A DNA stretch of 64,000 bases from Galeopsis tetrahit. Taxonomy: Eukaryota; Streptophyta; Magnoliopsida; Lamiales; Lamiaceae. How positions within the stretch are numbered: the stretch's first letter is position 1; the number at the start of each line of letters is the position of its first letter. The DNA lies in assembly GCA_963675135.1 (NCBI GenBank), contig OY776124.1, forward strand, positions 1,533,001-1,597,000, written 5' to 3'. A program made the position numbers and the translations under genes. The notes beneath the pieces are model-generated. The model was not told the DNA's origin and did no database searches. It saw only the letters and a list, made by a program, of their open reading frames with translations. Positions 23,430-36,944 of this stretch are shown in pieces.

Positions 23430-26020
23430 TCGAGACGGTTTTTGAATTTGAGGCCTCGGGTGCGGAGTTTTTGACGTCGTCGCCCATAGTCAAATTTCGC
23501 GCACGGTTGTGCGCTGTTTTTACAAAGTTTTCAGATTGCCTCTCGGGTTTGCATTACTAGCTGAATTGGCCATAGAATCAATTGTGTCGAGACGGTTTTT
23601 GAATTTGAGGCCTCGGGTGCGGAGTTTTTGACGTCGTCGCCCACAGCCAAATTGCGCGCACGCTTGTGCACCGTTTTTACAAAGTTTTCAAATTGCCTCT
23701 CGGGTTTGCATTTCTAGCTAAAATTGGTCATAGAATCAATTGTGTCGAGACGGTTGTTGAATTTGAGACCTCGGGTGCGGAGTTTTTGACGTCGTCGCCC
23801 ATAACCAAATTGCGCGCACGCTTGTGCGCCGTTTTTACAAAGTTTTCAGATTGCCTCTCGGGTTTGCATTTCTATCTGAATTGGCCATAGAATCAATTGT
23901 GTCGAGACGGTTTTTGAATTTGAGGCCTCGGGTGCGGAGTTTTTGACGTCGTCGCCCATCGCCAAATTGCGTGCACGCTTGTGCGCCGTTTTTACAAAGT
24001 TTTCAGATTGCCTCTCGGGTTTGCATTACTAGCTAAAATTGGTCATAGAATCAATTGTGTCGAGACGGTTTTTGAATTTGAGGCCTCGGGTGCGGAGTTT
24101 TTGACGTCGTCTCCCATCGCCAAATTGCGCGCACGCTTGTGCGCCGTTTTTACAAAGTTTTCAGATTGCCTCTCGGGTTTGCATTTCTAGCTGAATTGGC
24201 CATAGAATTAATTTTGTCTAGACGGTTTTTGAATTTGAGGCCTCGGGTGCGGAGTTTTTGACGTCGTCGCCCATCGCCAAATTGCGCGCACGCTTGTGCC
24301 CCGTTTTTACAAAGTTTTCAGATTGCCTCTCGGGTTTGCATTTCTAGCTAAATTGGCCATAGAATCAATTGTGTCGAGACGGTTTTTGAATTTGAGGCCT
24401 CGGGTGCGGAGTTTTTGACGTCATCGCCCATAGCCAAATTGCGCGCACGCTTGTGCGCCGTTTTTACAAAGTTTTCAGATTGCCTCTCGGGTTTGCATTT
24501 CTAGCTGAATTGGCCATAGAATTAATTTTGTCGAGACGGTTTTTGAATTTGAGGCCTCGGGTGCGGAGTTTTTGACGTCGTCGCCCATCGCCAAATTGCG
24601 CGCACGCTTGTGCCCCGTTTTTACAAAGTTTTCAGATTGCCTCTCGGGTTTGCATTTCTAGCTAAAATTGGTCATAGAATCAATTGTGTCGAGACGGTTT
24701 TTGAATTTGAGGCCTCGGGTGCGGAGTTTTTGACGTCGTCGCCCATAGTCAAATTTCGCGCACGGTTGTGCGCTGTTTTTACAAAGTTTTCAGATTGCCT
24801 CTCGGGTTTGCATTACTAGCTGAATTGGCCATAGAATCAATTGTGTCGAGACGGTTTTTGAATTTGAGGCCTCGGGTGCGGAGTTTTTGACGTCGTCGCC
24901 CACAGCCAAATTGCGCGCACGCTTGTGCACCGTTTTTACAAAGTTTTCAAATTGCCTCTCGGGTTTGCATTTCTAGCTAAAATTGGTCATAGAATCAATT
25001 GTGTCGAGACGGTTGTTGAATTTGAGACCTCGGGTGCGGAGTTTTTGACGTCGTCGCCCATAACCAAATTGCGCGCACGCTTGTGCGCCGTTTTTACAAA
25101 GTTTTCAGATTGCCTCTCGGGTTTGCATTTCTATCTGAATTGGCCATAGAATCAATTGTGTCGAGACAGTTTTTGAATTTGAGGCCTCGGGTGCGGAGTT
25201 TTTGACGTCGTCGCCCATCGCCAAATTGCGTGCACGCTTGTGCGCCGTTTTTACAAAGTTTTCAGATTGCCTCTCGGGTTTGCATTACTAGCTAAAATTG
25301 GTCATAGAATCAATTGTGTCGAGACGGTTTTTGAATTTGAGGCCTCGGGTGCGGAGTTTTTGACGTCGTCTCCCATCGCCAAATTGCGCGCACGCTTGTG
25401 CGCCGTTTTTACAAAGTTTTCAGATTGCCTCTCGGGTTTGCATTTCTAGCTGAATTGGCCATAGAATTAATTTTGTCTAGACGGTTTTTGAATTTGAAGC
25501 CTCGGGTGCGGAGTTTTTGACGTCGTCGCCCATCGCCAAATTGCGCGCACGCTTGTGCCCCGTTTTTACAAAGTTTTCAGATTGCCTCTCGGGTTTGCAT
25601 TTCTAGCTAAATTGGCCATAGAATCAATTGTGTCGAGACGGTTTTTGAATTTGAGGCCTCGGGTGCGGAGTTTTTGACGTCATCGCCCATAGCCAAATTG
25701 CGCGCACGCTTGTGCGCCGTTTTTACAAAGTTTTCAGATTGCCTCTCGGGTTTGCATTTCTAGCTGAATTGGCCATAGAATTAATTTTGTCGAGACGGTT
25801 TTTGAATTTGAGGCCTCGGGTGCGGAGTTTTTGACGTCGTCGCCCATCGCCAAATTGCGCGCACGCTTGTGCCCCGTTTTTACAAAGTTTTCAGATTGCC
25901 TCTCGGGTTTGCATTTCTAGCTAAAATTGGTCAAAGAATCAATTGTGTCGAGACGGTTTTTGAATTTGAGGCCTCGGGTGCGGAGTTTTTGACGTCGTCG
26001 CCCATAGCCAAATTGCGCGC
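23430..26020. repeat. 1,259-bp tandem duplication (8 monomers)
   Basis: The order is N, CCCACAGCC/GTGCACCG, CATAACC, GCGTGCAC/CATTACTAG, CGTCTCCCATCGCC, a P monomer after GTCTAGACGG, ACGTCATCG, and P. It runs from 23.5 to 24.75 kb and again from 24.76 to 26.02 kb. The GTCTAGACGG variant creates a TCTAGA site near 24.22 and 25.48 kb, a private tag of this unit. Class P first appears here, so this marks a change of monomer repertoire in the array. Confidence 0.85.
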
Positions 26021-26029
26021 ACGCTTGTG

Positions 26030-29000
26030 CGCCGTTTTTACAAAGTTTTCAAATTGCCTCTCGGGTTTGCATTTCTAGCTAAAATTGGTCATATAATCAA
26101 TTGTGTCGAGACGGTTTTTGAATTTGAGGCCTCGAGTGCGGTGTTTTTGACGTCGTCGCCCCTAACCAAATTGCGCGCACGCTTGTGCGCCGTTTTTACA
26201 AAGTTTTCAGATTGCCATTCGGGTTTGCATTTCTAGCTGAATTGGACATAGAATCAATTGTATCGAGACGGTTTTTGAATTTGAGGCCTCGGGTGCGGAG
26301 TTTTTGACGTCGTCGCCCATAGTCAAATTTCGCGCACGGTTGTGCGCTGTTTTTACAAAGTTTTCAGATTGCCTCTCGGGTTTGCATTACTAGCTGAATT
26401 GGCCATAGAATCAATTGTGTCGAGACGGTTTTTGAATTTGAGGCCTCGGGTGCGGAGTTTTTGACGTCGTCGCCCACAGCCAAATTGCGCGCACGCTTGT
26501 GCACCGTTTTTACAAAGTTTTCAAATTGCCTCTCGGGTTTGCATTTCTAGCTAAAATTGGTCATAGAATCAATTGTGTCGAGACGGTTGTTGAATTTGAG
26601 ACCTCGGGTGTGGAGTTTTTGACGTCGTCGCCCATAGCCAAATTGCGCGCACGCTTGTGCGCCGTTTTTACAAAGTTTTCAGATTGCCTCTCGGTTTTGA
26701 ATTTCCCACTGAATTGGCCATAGAATCAATTGTGTCGAGACGGTTTTTGAATTTGAGGCCTCGGGTGCGGAGTTTTTGACGTCGTCGCCCATAGCCAAAT
26801 TGCGCGCACGCTTGTGCGCCATTTTTACAAAGTTTTCAGATTGCCTCCCGGGTTTGCATTTCTAGCTGAATTGGCCATAGAATTAATTTTGTCGAGACGG
26901 TTTTTGAATTTGAGGCCTCGGGTGCGGAGTTTTTGACGTCGTCGCCCATCGCCAAATTGCGCGCACGCTTGTGCGCCGTTTTTACAAAGTTTTCAGACTG
27001 CCTCTCGGGTTTGCATTTCTAGCTAAAATTGGTCATAGAATCAATTGTGTCGAGACGGTTTTTGAATTTGAGGCCTCGGGTGCGGAGTTTTTGACGTCGT
27101 CGCCCATAGCCAAATTGCGCGCACGCTTGTGCGCCGTTTTTACAAAGTTTTCAGATTGCCTCTCGGTTTGCATTTCTAGCTGAATTGGCCATAGAATTAA
27201 TTTTGTCGAGACGGTTTTTGAATTTGAGGCCTCGGGTGCGGAGTTTTTGACGTCGTCGCCCATCGCCAAATTGCGCGCACGCTTGTGCGCCGTTTTTACA
27301 AAGTTTTCAGATTGCCTCTCGGGTTTGCATTTCTAGCTAAAATTGGTCATAGAATCAATTGTGTCGAGACGGTTTTTGAATTTGAGGCCTCGGGTGCGGA
27401 GTTTTTGACGTCGTCGCCCATAGCCAAATTGCGCGCACGCTTGTGCGCCGTTTTTACAAAGTTTTCAGATTGCCTCTCGGGTTTGCATTTCTATCTGAAT
27501 TGGCCATAGAATCAATTGTGTCGAGACGGTTTTTGAATTTGAGGCCTCGGGTGCGGAGTTTTTGACGTCGTCGCCCATCGCCAAATTGCGCGCACGCTTG
27601 TGCGCCGTTTTTACAAAGTTTTCAGATTGCCTCTCGGGTTTGCATTACTAGCTAAAATTGGTCATAGAATCAATTGTGTCGAGACGGTTTTTGAATTTGA
27701 GGCCTCGGGTGCGGAGTTTTTGACGTCGTCGCCCATAGCCAAATTGCGCGCACGCTTGTGCGCCGTTTTTACAAAGTTTTCAGATTGCCTCTCGGGTTTG
27801 CATTTCTATCTGAATTGGCCATATAATCAATTGTGTCGAGACGGTTTTTGAATTTGAGGCCTCGGGTGCGGAGTTTTTGACGTTGTCGCCCATAGCCAAA
27901 CTTGCGCGCTTGGTTGTGTGCCATTTTTACAAAGTTTTCAGATTGCCTCCCAAGTTTGCATCCCTCACTGAATTGGCCATAAAATCAATTGTGTCGAGAC
28001 GGTTTTTGAATTTGAGGCCTCGGGTGCGGATTTTTTGACGTCGTCGCCCATAGCCAAATTGCGCGCACGCTTGTGCGCCGTTTTTACAAAGTTTTCAGAT
28101 TGCCTCTCGGGTTTGCACTTCTAGCTAAAATTGGTCATAGAATCAATTGTGTCGAGACGCTTTTTGAATTTGAGGCCTCGGGTGCGGAGTTTTTGACGTC
28201 GTCGCCCATAGCCAAATTGCGCGCACGCTTGTGCGCCGTGTTTACAAAGTTTTTAGATTGCCTCTCGGGTTTGCATTTCTAGCTGAATTGGCCATAGAAT
28301 TAATTTTGTCGAGACGGTTTTTGAATTTGAGGCCTCGGGTGCGGAGTTTTTGACGTCGTCGCCCATCGCCAAATTGCGCGCACGCTTGTGCGCCGTTTTT
28401 ACAAAGTTTTCAGATTGCCTCTCGGGTTTGCATTTCTAGCTAAAATTGGTCATAGAATCAATTGTGTCGAGACGGTTTTTGAATTTGAGGCCTCGGGTGC
28501 GGAGTTTTTGACGTCGTCGCCCATAGCCAAATTGCGCGCACGCTTGTGCGCCGTTTTTACAAAGTTTTCAAATTGCCTCTCGGGTTTGCATTTCTAGCTA
28601 AAATTGGTCATATAATCAATTGTGTCGAGACGGTTTTTGAATTTGAGGCCTCGAGTGCGGTGTTTTTGACGTCGTCGCCCCTAACCAAATTGCGCGCACG
28701 CTTGTGCGCCGTTTTTACAAAGTTTTCAGATTGCCATTCGGGTTTGCATTTCTAGCTGAATTGGACATAGAATCAATTGTGTCGAGACGGTTTTTGAATT
28801 TGAGGCCTCGGGTGCGGAGTTTTTGACGTCGTCGCCCATAGTCAAATTTCGCGCACGGTTGTGCGCTGTTTTTACAAAGTTTTCAGATTGCCTCTCGGGT
28901 TTGCATTACTAGCTGAATTGGCCATAGAATCAATTGTGTCGAGACGGTTTTTGAATTTGAGGCCTCGGGTGCGGAGTTTTTGACGTCGTCGCCCACAGCC

Positions 29001-30060
29001 AAATTGCGCGCACGCTTGTGCACCGTTTTTACAAAGTTTTCAAATTGCCTCTCGGGTTTGCATTTCTAGCTAAAATTGGTCATAGAATCAATTGTGTCGA
29101 GACGGTTGTTGAATTTGAGACCTCGGGTGTGGAGTTTTTGACGTCGTCGCCCATAGCCAAATTGCGCGCACGCTTGTGCGCCGTTTTTACAAAGTTTTCA
29201 GATTGCCTCTCGGTTTTGAATTTCCCACTGAATTGGCCATAGAATCAATTGTGTCGAGACGGTTTTTGAATTTGAGGCCTCGGGTGCGGAGTTTTTGACG
29301 TCGTCGCCCATAGCCAAATTGCGCGCACGCTTGTGCGCCATTTTTACAAAGTTTTCAGATTGCCTCCCGGGTTTGCATTTCTAGCTGAATTGGCCATAGA
29401 ATTAATTTTGTCGAGACGGTTTTTGAATTTGAGGCCTCGGGTGCGGAGTTTTTGACGTCGTCGCCCATCACCAAATTGCGCGCACGCTTGTGCGCCGTTT
29501 TTACAAAGTTTTCAGACTGCCTCTCGGGTTTGCATTACTAGCTAAAATTGGTCATAGAATCAATTGTGTCGAGACGGTTTTTGAATTTGAGGCCTCGGGT
29601 GCGGAGTTTTTGACGTCGTCGCCCATAGCCAAATTGCGCGCACGCTTGTGCGCCGTTTTTACAAAGTTTTCAGATTGCCTCTCGGTTTGCATTCCTAGCT
29701 GAATTGGCCATAGAATTAATTTTGTCGAGACGGTTTTTGAATTTGAGGCCTCGGGTGCGGAGTTTTTGACGTCGTCGCCCATCGCCAAATTGCGCGCACG
29801 CTTGTGCGCCGTTTTTACAAAGTTTTCAGATTGCCTCTCGGGTTTGCATTTCTAGCTAAAATTGGTCATAGAATCAATTGTGTCGAGACGGTTTTTGAAT
29901 TTGAGGCCTCGGGTGCGGAGTTTTTGACGTCGTCGCCCATAGCCAAATTGCGCGCACGCTTGTGCGCCGTTTTTACAAAGTTTTCAGATTGCCTCTCGGG
30001 TTTGCATTTCTATCTGAATTGGCCATATAATCAATTGTGTCGAGACGGTTTTTGAATTTG
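26030..30060. repeat. 2,519-bp tandem duplication (16 monomers)
   Basis: Markers at 26.03 kb (TTTTCAAATTGCC then ATATAATC), V with GCCATTCGGG, N, CCCACAGCC, GGTTGTTGAA, GTGCGCCATTTTT and the 156-bp monomer recur from 28.55 kb at a constant 2,519-bp offset. The copies diverge near 30 kb. There the right copy joins directly to the ATATAATC/S block, skipping two monomers present at 27.4-27.75 kb. Confidence 0.82.
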
Positions 30061-33000
30061 AGGCCTCGGGTGCGGAGTTTTTGACGTTGTCGCCCATAGC
30101 CAAACTTGCGCGCTTGGTTGTGTGCCATTTTTACAAAGTTTTCAGATTGCCTCCCAAGTTTGCATCCCTCACTGAATTGGCCATAAAATCAATTGTGTCG
30201 AGACGGTTTTTGAATTTGAGGCCTCGGGTGCGGATTTTTTGACGTCGTCGCCCATAGCCAAATTGCGCGCACGCTTGTGCGCCGTTTTTACAAAGTTTTC
30301 AGATTGCCTCTCGGGTTTGCATTTCTAGCTAAAATTGGTCATAGAATCAATTGTGTCGAGACGCTTTTTGAATTTGAGGCCTCGGGTGCGGAGTTTTTGA
30401 CGTCGTCGCCCATAGCCAAATTGCGCGCACGCTTGTGCGCCGTGTTTACAAAGTTTTTAGATTGCCTCTCGGGTTTGCATTTCTAGCTGAATTGGCCATA
30501 GAATTAATTTTGTCGAGACGGTTTTTGAATTTGAGGCCTCGGGTGTGGAGTTTTTGACGTCGTCGCCCATCGCCAAATTGCGCGCACGCTTGTGCGCCGT
30601 TTTTACAAAGTTTTCAGATTGCCTCTCGGGTTTGCATTTCTAGCTAAAATTGGTCATAGAATCAATTGTGTCGAGACGGTTTTTGAATTTGAGGCCTCGG
30701 GTGCGGAGTTTTTGACGTCGTCGCCCATAGCCAAATTGCGCGCACGCTTGTGCGCCATTTTTACAAAGTTTTCAGATTGCCTCCCGGGTTTGCATTTCTA
30801 GCTGAATTGGCCATAGAATTAATTTTGTCGAGACGGTTTTTGAATTTGAGGCCTCGGGTGCGGAGTTTTTGACGTCGTCGCCCATCGCCAAATTGCGCGC
30901 ACGCTTGTGCGCCGTTTTTACAAAGTTTTCAGACTGCCTCTCGGGTTTGCATTACTAGCTAAAATTGGTCATAGAATCAATTGTGTCGAGACGGTTTTTG
31001 AATTTGAGGCCTCGGGTGCGGAGTTTTTGACGTCGTCGCCCATAGCCAAATTGCGCGCACGCTTGTGCGCCGTTTTTACAAAGTTTTCAGATTGCCTCTC
31101 GGTTTGCATTTCTAGCTGAATTGGCCATAGAATTAATTTTGTCGAGACGGTTTTTGAATTTGAGGCCTCGGGTGCGGAGTTTTTGACGTCGTCGCCCATC
31201 GCCAAATTGCGCGCACGCTTGTGCGCCGTTTTTACAAAGTTTTCAGATTGCCTCTCGGGTTTGCATTTCTAGCTAAAATTGGTCATAGAATCAATTGTGT
31301 CGAGACGGTTTTTGAATTTGAGGCCTCGGGTGCGGAGTTTTTGACGTCGTCGCCCATAGCCAAATTGCGCGCACGCTTGTGCGCCGTTTTTACAAAGTTT
31401 TCAGATTGCCTCTCGGGTTTGCATTTCTATCTGAATTGGCCATAGCATCAATTGTGTCGAGACGGTTTTTGAATTTGAGGCCTCGGGTGCGGAGTTTTTG
31501 ACGTCGTCGCCCATCGCCAAATTGCGCGCACGCTTGTGCGCCGTTTTTACAAAGTTTTCAGATTGCCTCTCGGGTTTGCATTACTAGCTAAAATTGGTCA
31601 TAGAATCAATTGTGTCGAGACGGTTTTTGAATTTGAGGCCTCGGGTGCGGAGTTTTTGACGTCGTCGCACATAGCCAAATTGCGCGCACGCTTGTGCGCC
31701 GTTTTTACAAAGTTTTCAGATTGCCTCTCGGGTTTGCATTTCTATCTGAATTGGCCATATAATCAATTGTGTCGAGACGGTTTTTGAATTTGAGGCCTCG
31801 GGTGCGGAGTTTTTGACGTTGTCGCCCATAGCCAAACTTGCGCGCTTGGTTGTGTGCCATTTTTACAAAGTTTTCAGATTGCCTCCCAAGTTTGCATCCC
31901 TCACTGAATTGGCCATAAAATCAATTGTGTCGAGACGGTTTTTGAATTTGAGGCCTCGGGTGCGGATTTTTTGACGTCGTCGCCCATAGCCAAATTGCGC
32001 GCACGCTTGTGCGCCGTTTTTACAAAGTTTTCAGATTGCCTCTCGGGTTTGCATTTCTAGCTAAAATTGGTCATAGAATCAATTGTGTCGAGACGCTTTT
32101 TGAATTTGAGGCCTCGGGTGCGGAGTTTTTGACGTCGTCGCCCATAGCCAAATTGCGCGCACGCTTGTGCGCCGTGTTTACAAAGTTTTTAGATTGCCTC
32201 TCGGGTTTGCATTTCTAGCTGAATTGGCCATAGAATTAATTTTGTCGAGACGGTTTTTGAATTTGAGGCCTCGGGTGCGGAGTTTTTGACGTCGTCGCCC
32301 ATCGCCAAATTGCGCGCACGCTTGTGCGCCGTTTTTACAAAGTTTTCAGATTGCCTCTCGGGTTTGCATTTCTAGCTAAAATTGGTCATAGAATCAATTG
32401 TGTCGAGACGGTTTTTGAATTTGAGGCCTCGGGTGCGGAGTTTTTGACGTCGTCGCCCATAGCCAAATTGCGCGCACGCTTGTGCGCCGTTTTTACAAAG
32501 TTTTCAAATTGCCTCTCGGGTTTGCATTTCTAGCTAAAATTGGTCATATAATCAATTGTGTCGAGACGGTTTTTGAATTTGAGGCCTCGAGTGCGGTGTT
32601 TTTGACGTCGTCGCCCCTAACCAAATTGCGCGCACGGTTGTGCGCCGTTTTTACAAAGTTTTCAGATTGCCATTCGGGTTTGCATTTCTAGCTGAATTGG
32701 ACATAGAATCAATTGTGTCGAGACGGTTTTTGAATTTGAGGCCTCGGGTGCGGAGTTTTTACGTCGTCGCCCATAGTCAAATTTCGCGCACGGTTGTGCG
32801 CTGTTTTTACAAAGTTTTCAGATTGCCTCTCGGGTTTGCATTACTAGCTGAATTGGCCATAGAATCAATTGTGTCGAGACGGTTTTTGAATTTGAGGCCT
32901 CGGGTGCGGAGTTTTTGACGTCGTCGCCCACAGCAAAATTGCGCGCACGCTTGTGCACCGTTTTTACAAAGTTTTCAAATTGCCTCTCGGGTTTGCATTT

Positions 33001-33980
33001 CTAGATAAAATTGGTCATAGAATCAATTGTGTCGAGACGGTTGTTGAATTTGAGACCTCGGGTGTGGAGTTTTTGACGTCGTCGCCCATAGCCAAATTGC
33101 GCGCACGCTTGTGCGCCGTTTTTACAAAGTTTTCAGATTGCCTCTCGGTTTTGAATTTCCCACTGAATTGGCCATAGAATCAATTGTGTCGAGACGGTTT
33201 TTGAATTTGAGGCCTCGGGTGCGGAGTTTTTGACGTCGTCGCCCATAGCCAAATTGCGCGCACGCTTGTGCGCCATTTTTACAAAGTTTTCAGATTGCCT
33301 CCCGGGTTTGCATTTCTAGCTGAATTGGCCATAGAATTAATTTTGTCGAGACGGTTTTTGAATTTGAGGCCTCGGGTGCGGAGTTTTTGACGTCGTCGCC
33401 CATCGCCAAATTGCGCGCACGCTTGTGCGCCGTTTTTACAAAGTTTTCAGACTGCCTCTCGGGTTTGCATTTCTAGCTAAAATTGGTCATAGAATCAATT
33501 GTGTCGAGACGGTTTTTGAATTTGAGGCCTCGGGTGCGGAGTTTTTGACGTCGTCGCCCATAGCCAAATTGCGCGCACGCTTGTGCGCCGTTTTTACAAA
33601 GTTTTCAGATTGCCTCTCGGTTTGCATTTCTAGCTGAATTGGCCATAGAATTAATTTTGTCGAGACGGTTTTTGAATTTGAGGCCTCGGGTGCGGAGTTT
33701 TTGACGTCGTCGCCCATCGCCAAATTGCGCGCACGCTTGTGCGCCGTTTTTACAAAGTTTTCAGATTGCCTCTCGGGTTTGCATTTCTAGCTAAAATTGG
33801 TCATAGAATCAATTGTGTCGAGACGGTTTTTGAATTTGAGGCCTCGGGTGCGGAGTTTTTGACGTCGTCGCCCATAGCCAAATTGCGCGCACGCTTGTGC
33901 GCCGTTTTTACAAAGTTTTCAGATTGCCTCTCGGGTTTGCATTTCTATCTGAATTGGCCATAGAATCAATTGTGTCGAGA
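26800..33980. repeat. 3,936-bp higher-order repeat (25 monomers)
   Basis: About 26.8-30.75 kb corresponds to 30.75-33.98 kb at an offset of 3,936 bp, falling to 3,935 bp after one T/G-tract base is lost near 32.76 kb (GAGTTTTTACG). Shared landmarks are S (27901/31837), GACGCTTTTTG with GTGTTTAC, the V, N and CCCACAGCC blocks, and the 156-bp monomers (27.16/31.10 and 29.68/33.62 kb). It overlaps the 2,519-bp duplication, so successive rounds of exchange are superimposed. Confidence 0.8.
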
Positions 33981-34490
33981 CGGTTTTTGAATTTGAGGCC
34001 TCGGGTGCGGAGTTTTTGACGTCGTCGCCCATCGCCAAATTGCGCGCACGCTTGTGCGCCGTTTTTACAAAGTTTTCAGATTGCCTCTCGGGTTTGCATT
34101 ACTAGCTAAAATTGGTCATAGAATCAATTGTGTCGAGACGGTTTTTGAATTTGAGGCCTCGGGTGCGGAGTTTTTGACGTCGTCGCCCATAGCCAAATTG
34201 CGCGCACGCTTGTGCGCCGTTTTTACAAAGTTTTCAGATTGCCTCTCGGGTTTGCATTTCTATCTGAATTGGCCATATAATCAATTGTGTCGAGACGGTT
34301 TTTGAATTTGAGGCCTCGGGTGCGGTGTTTTTGACGTTGTCGCCCATAGCCAAACTTGCGCGCTTGGTTGTGTGCCATTTTTACAAAGTTTTCAGATTGC
34401 CTCCCAAGTTTGCATCCCTCACTGAATTGGCCATAAAATCAATTGTGTCGAGACGGTTTTTGAATTTGAGGCCTCGGGTGCGGATTTTTT

Positions 34491-34535
34491 GACGTCGTCG
34501 CCCATAGCCAAATTGCGCGCACGCTTGTGCGCCGT
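34491..34535. repeat. Fusion monomer marking a one-monomer deletion
   Basis: After S at 34355 the next monomer begins as the usual GCGGATTTTTT partner. It continues with GTGTTTACAAAGTTTTTAG, which normally belongs to the following GACGCTTTTTG monomer. The TAAAATTGGTC end and the GACGCTTTTTG start are missing, about 158 bp. Compare the intact order at 32.0-32.2 kb or 36.3-36.5 kb. Confidence 0.78.
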
Positions 34536-34925
34536 GTTTACAAAGTTTTTAGATTGCCTCTCAGGTTTGCATTTCTAGCTGAATTGGCCATAGAATTAAT
34601 TTTGTCGAGACGGTTTTTGAATTTGAGGCCTCGGGTGCGGAGTTTTTGACGTCGTCGCCCATCGCCAAATTGCGCGCACGCTTGTGCGCCGTTTTTACAA
34701 AGTTTTCAGATTGCCTCTCGGGTTTGCATTTCTAGCTAAAATTGGTCATAGAATCAATTGTGTCGAGACGGTTTTTGAATTTGAGGCCTCGGGTGCGGAG
34801 TTTTTGACGTCGTCAGCCATAGCCAAAATTGCGCGCACGCTTGTGCGCCGTTTTTACAAAGTTTTCAGATTGCCTCTCGGGTTTGCATTTCTATCTGAAT
34901 TGGCCATAGAATCAATTGTGTCGAG

Positions 34926-34989
34926 TTTTCAGATTGCCTCTCGGGTTTAGACTTCTATCTGAATTGGCCATAGAATCAATTGTGTCGAG
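34926..34989. repeat. 64-bp intra-monomer tandem duplication, copy 5
   Basis: Same joint. This copy has private changes in the second half: GGGTTTAGACTTCTAT where the others read GGGTTTGCATTTCTAT. It lies in the 1,955-bp duplicated block. Confidence 0.88.
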
Positions 34990-36880
34990 ACGGTTTTTGA
35001 ATTTGAGGCCTCGGGTGCGGAGTTTTTGACGTCGTCGCCCATAGCCAAACTTGCGCGCTTGGTTGTGTGCCATTTTTACAAAGTTTTCAGATTGTCTCCC
35101 AAGTTTGCATCCCTCACTGAATTGGCCATAAAATCAATTGTGTCGAGACGGTATTTGAATTTGAGGCCTCGGGTGCGGATTTTTTGACGTCGTCGCCCAT
35201 AGCCAAATTGCGCGCACGCTTGTGCGCCGTTTTTACAAAGTTTTCAGATTGCCTCTCGGGTTTGCATTTATAGCTGAATTGGCCATAGAATCAATTGTGT
35301 CGAGACGGTTTTTGAATTTGAGGCCTCGGGTGCGGAGTTTTTGACGTCATCGCCCATAGCCAAATTGCGCGCACGCTTGTGCGCCGTTTTTACAAAGTTT
35401 TCAGATTGCCTCTCGGGTTTGCATCCCTAGCTGAATTGGCCATAGAATTAATTTTGTCAAGATGGTTTTTGAATTTGACGCCTCGGGTGCGGAGTTTTTG
35501 ACGTCGTCGCCCATCGCCAAATTGCGCGCACGCTTGTGCGCCGTTTTTACAAAGTTTTCAGATTGCCTCTCGGGTTTGCATTTCTAGCTAAAATTGGTCA
35601 TAGAATCAATTGTGTCGAGACGGTTTTTGAATTTGAGGCCTCGGGTGCGGAGTTTTTTACGTCGTCGCCCATAGCCAAATTGCGCGCACGCTTGTGCGCC
35701 GTTTTTACAAAGTTTTCAGATTGCCTCTCGGGTTTGCATTTCTATCTGAATTGGCCATAGAATCAATTGTGTCGAGACGGTTTTTGAATTTGAGGCCTCG
35801 GGTGCGGAGTTTTTGACGTCGTCGCCCATCGCCAAATTGCGTGCACGCTTGTGCGCCGTTTTTACAAAGTTTTCAGATTGCCTCTCGGGTTTGCATTACT
35901 AGCTAAAATTGGTCATAGAATCAATTGTGTCGTGACGGTTTTTGAATTTGAGGCCTCGGGTGCGGAGTTTTTGACGTCGTCGCCCATAGCCAAATTGCGC
36001 GCACGCTTGTGCGCCGTTTTTACAAAGTTTTCAGATTGCCTCTCGGGTTTGCATTTCTATCTGAATTGGCCATATAATCAATTGTGTCGAGACGGTTTTT
36101 GAATTTGAGGCCTCGGGTGCGGAGTTTTTGACGTTGTCGCCCATAGCCAAACTTGCGCGCTTGGTTGTGTGCCATTTTTACAAAGTTTTCAGATTGCCTC
36201 CCAAGTTTGCATCCCTCACTGAATTGGCCATAAAATCAATTGTGTCGAGACGGTTTTTGAATTTGAGGCCTCGGGTGCGGATTTTTTGACGTCGTCGCCC
36301 ATAGCCAAATTGCGCGCACGCTTGTGCGCCGTTTTTACAAAGTTTTCAGATTGCCTCTCGGGTTTGCATTTCTAGCTAAAATTGGTCATAGAATCAATTG
36401 TGTCGAGACGCTTTTTGAATTTGAGGCCTCGGGTGCGGAGTTTTTGACGTCGTCGCCCATAGCCAAATTGCGCGCACGCTTGTGCGCCGTGTTTACAAAG
36501 TTTTTAGATTGCCTCTCGGGTTTGCATTTCTAGCTGAATTGGCCATAGAATTAATTTTGTCGAGACGGTTTTTGAATTTGAGGCCTCGGGTGCGGAGTTT
36601 TTGACGTCGTCGCCCATCGCCAAATTGCGCGCACGCTTGTGCGCCGTTTTTACAAAGTTTTCAGATTGCCTCTCGGGTTTGCATTTCTAGCTAAAATTGG
36701 TCATAGAATCAATTGTGTCGAGACGGTTTTTGAATTTGAGGCCTCGGGTGCGGAGTTTTTGACGTCGTCAGCCATAGCCAAAATTGCGCGCACGCTTGTG
36801 CGCCGTTTTTACAAAGTTTTCAGATTGCCTCTCGGGTTTGCATTTCTATCTGAATTGGCCATAGAATCAATTGTGTCGAG

Positions 36881-36944
36881 TTTTCAGATTGCCTCTCGGG
36901 TTTGCACTTCTATCTGAATTGGCCATAGAATCAATTGTGTCGAG
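36881..36944. repeat. 64-bp intra-monomer tandem duplication, copy 6
   Basis: Same joint, 1,955 bp after copy 5, reading GGGTTTGCACTTCTAT. It shares ACTTC with copy 5 but has GC in place of AG, so TTTGCACTTC is the likely intermediate from which copy 5 diverged. Confidence 0.88.
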
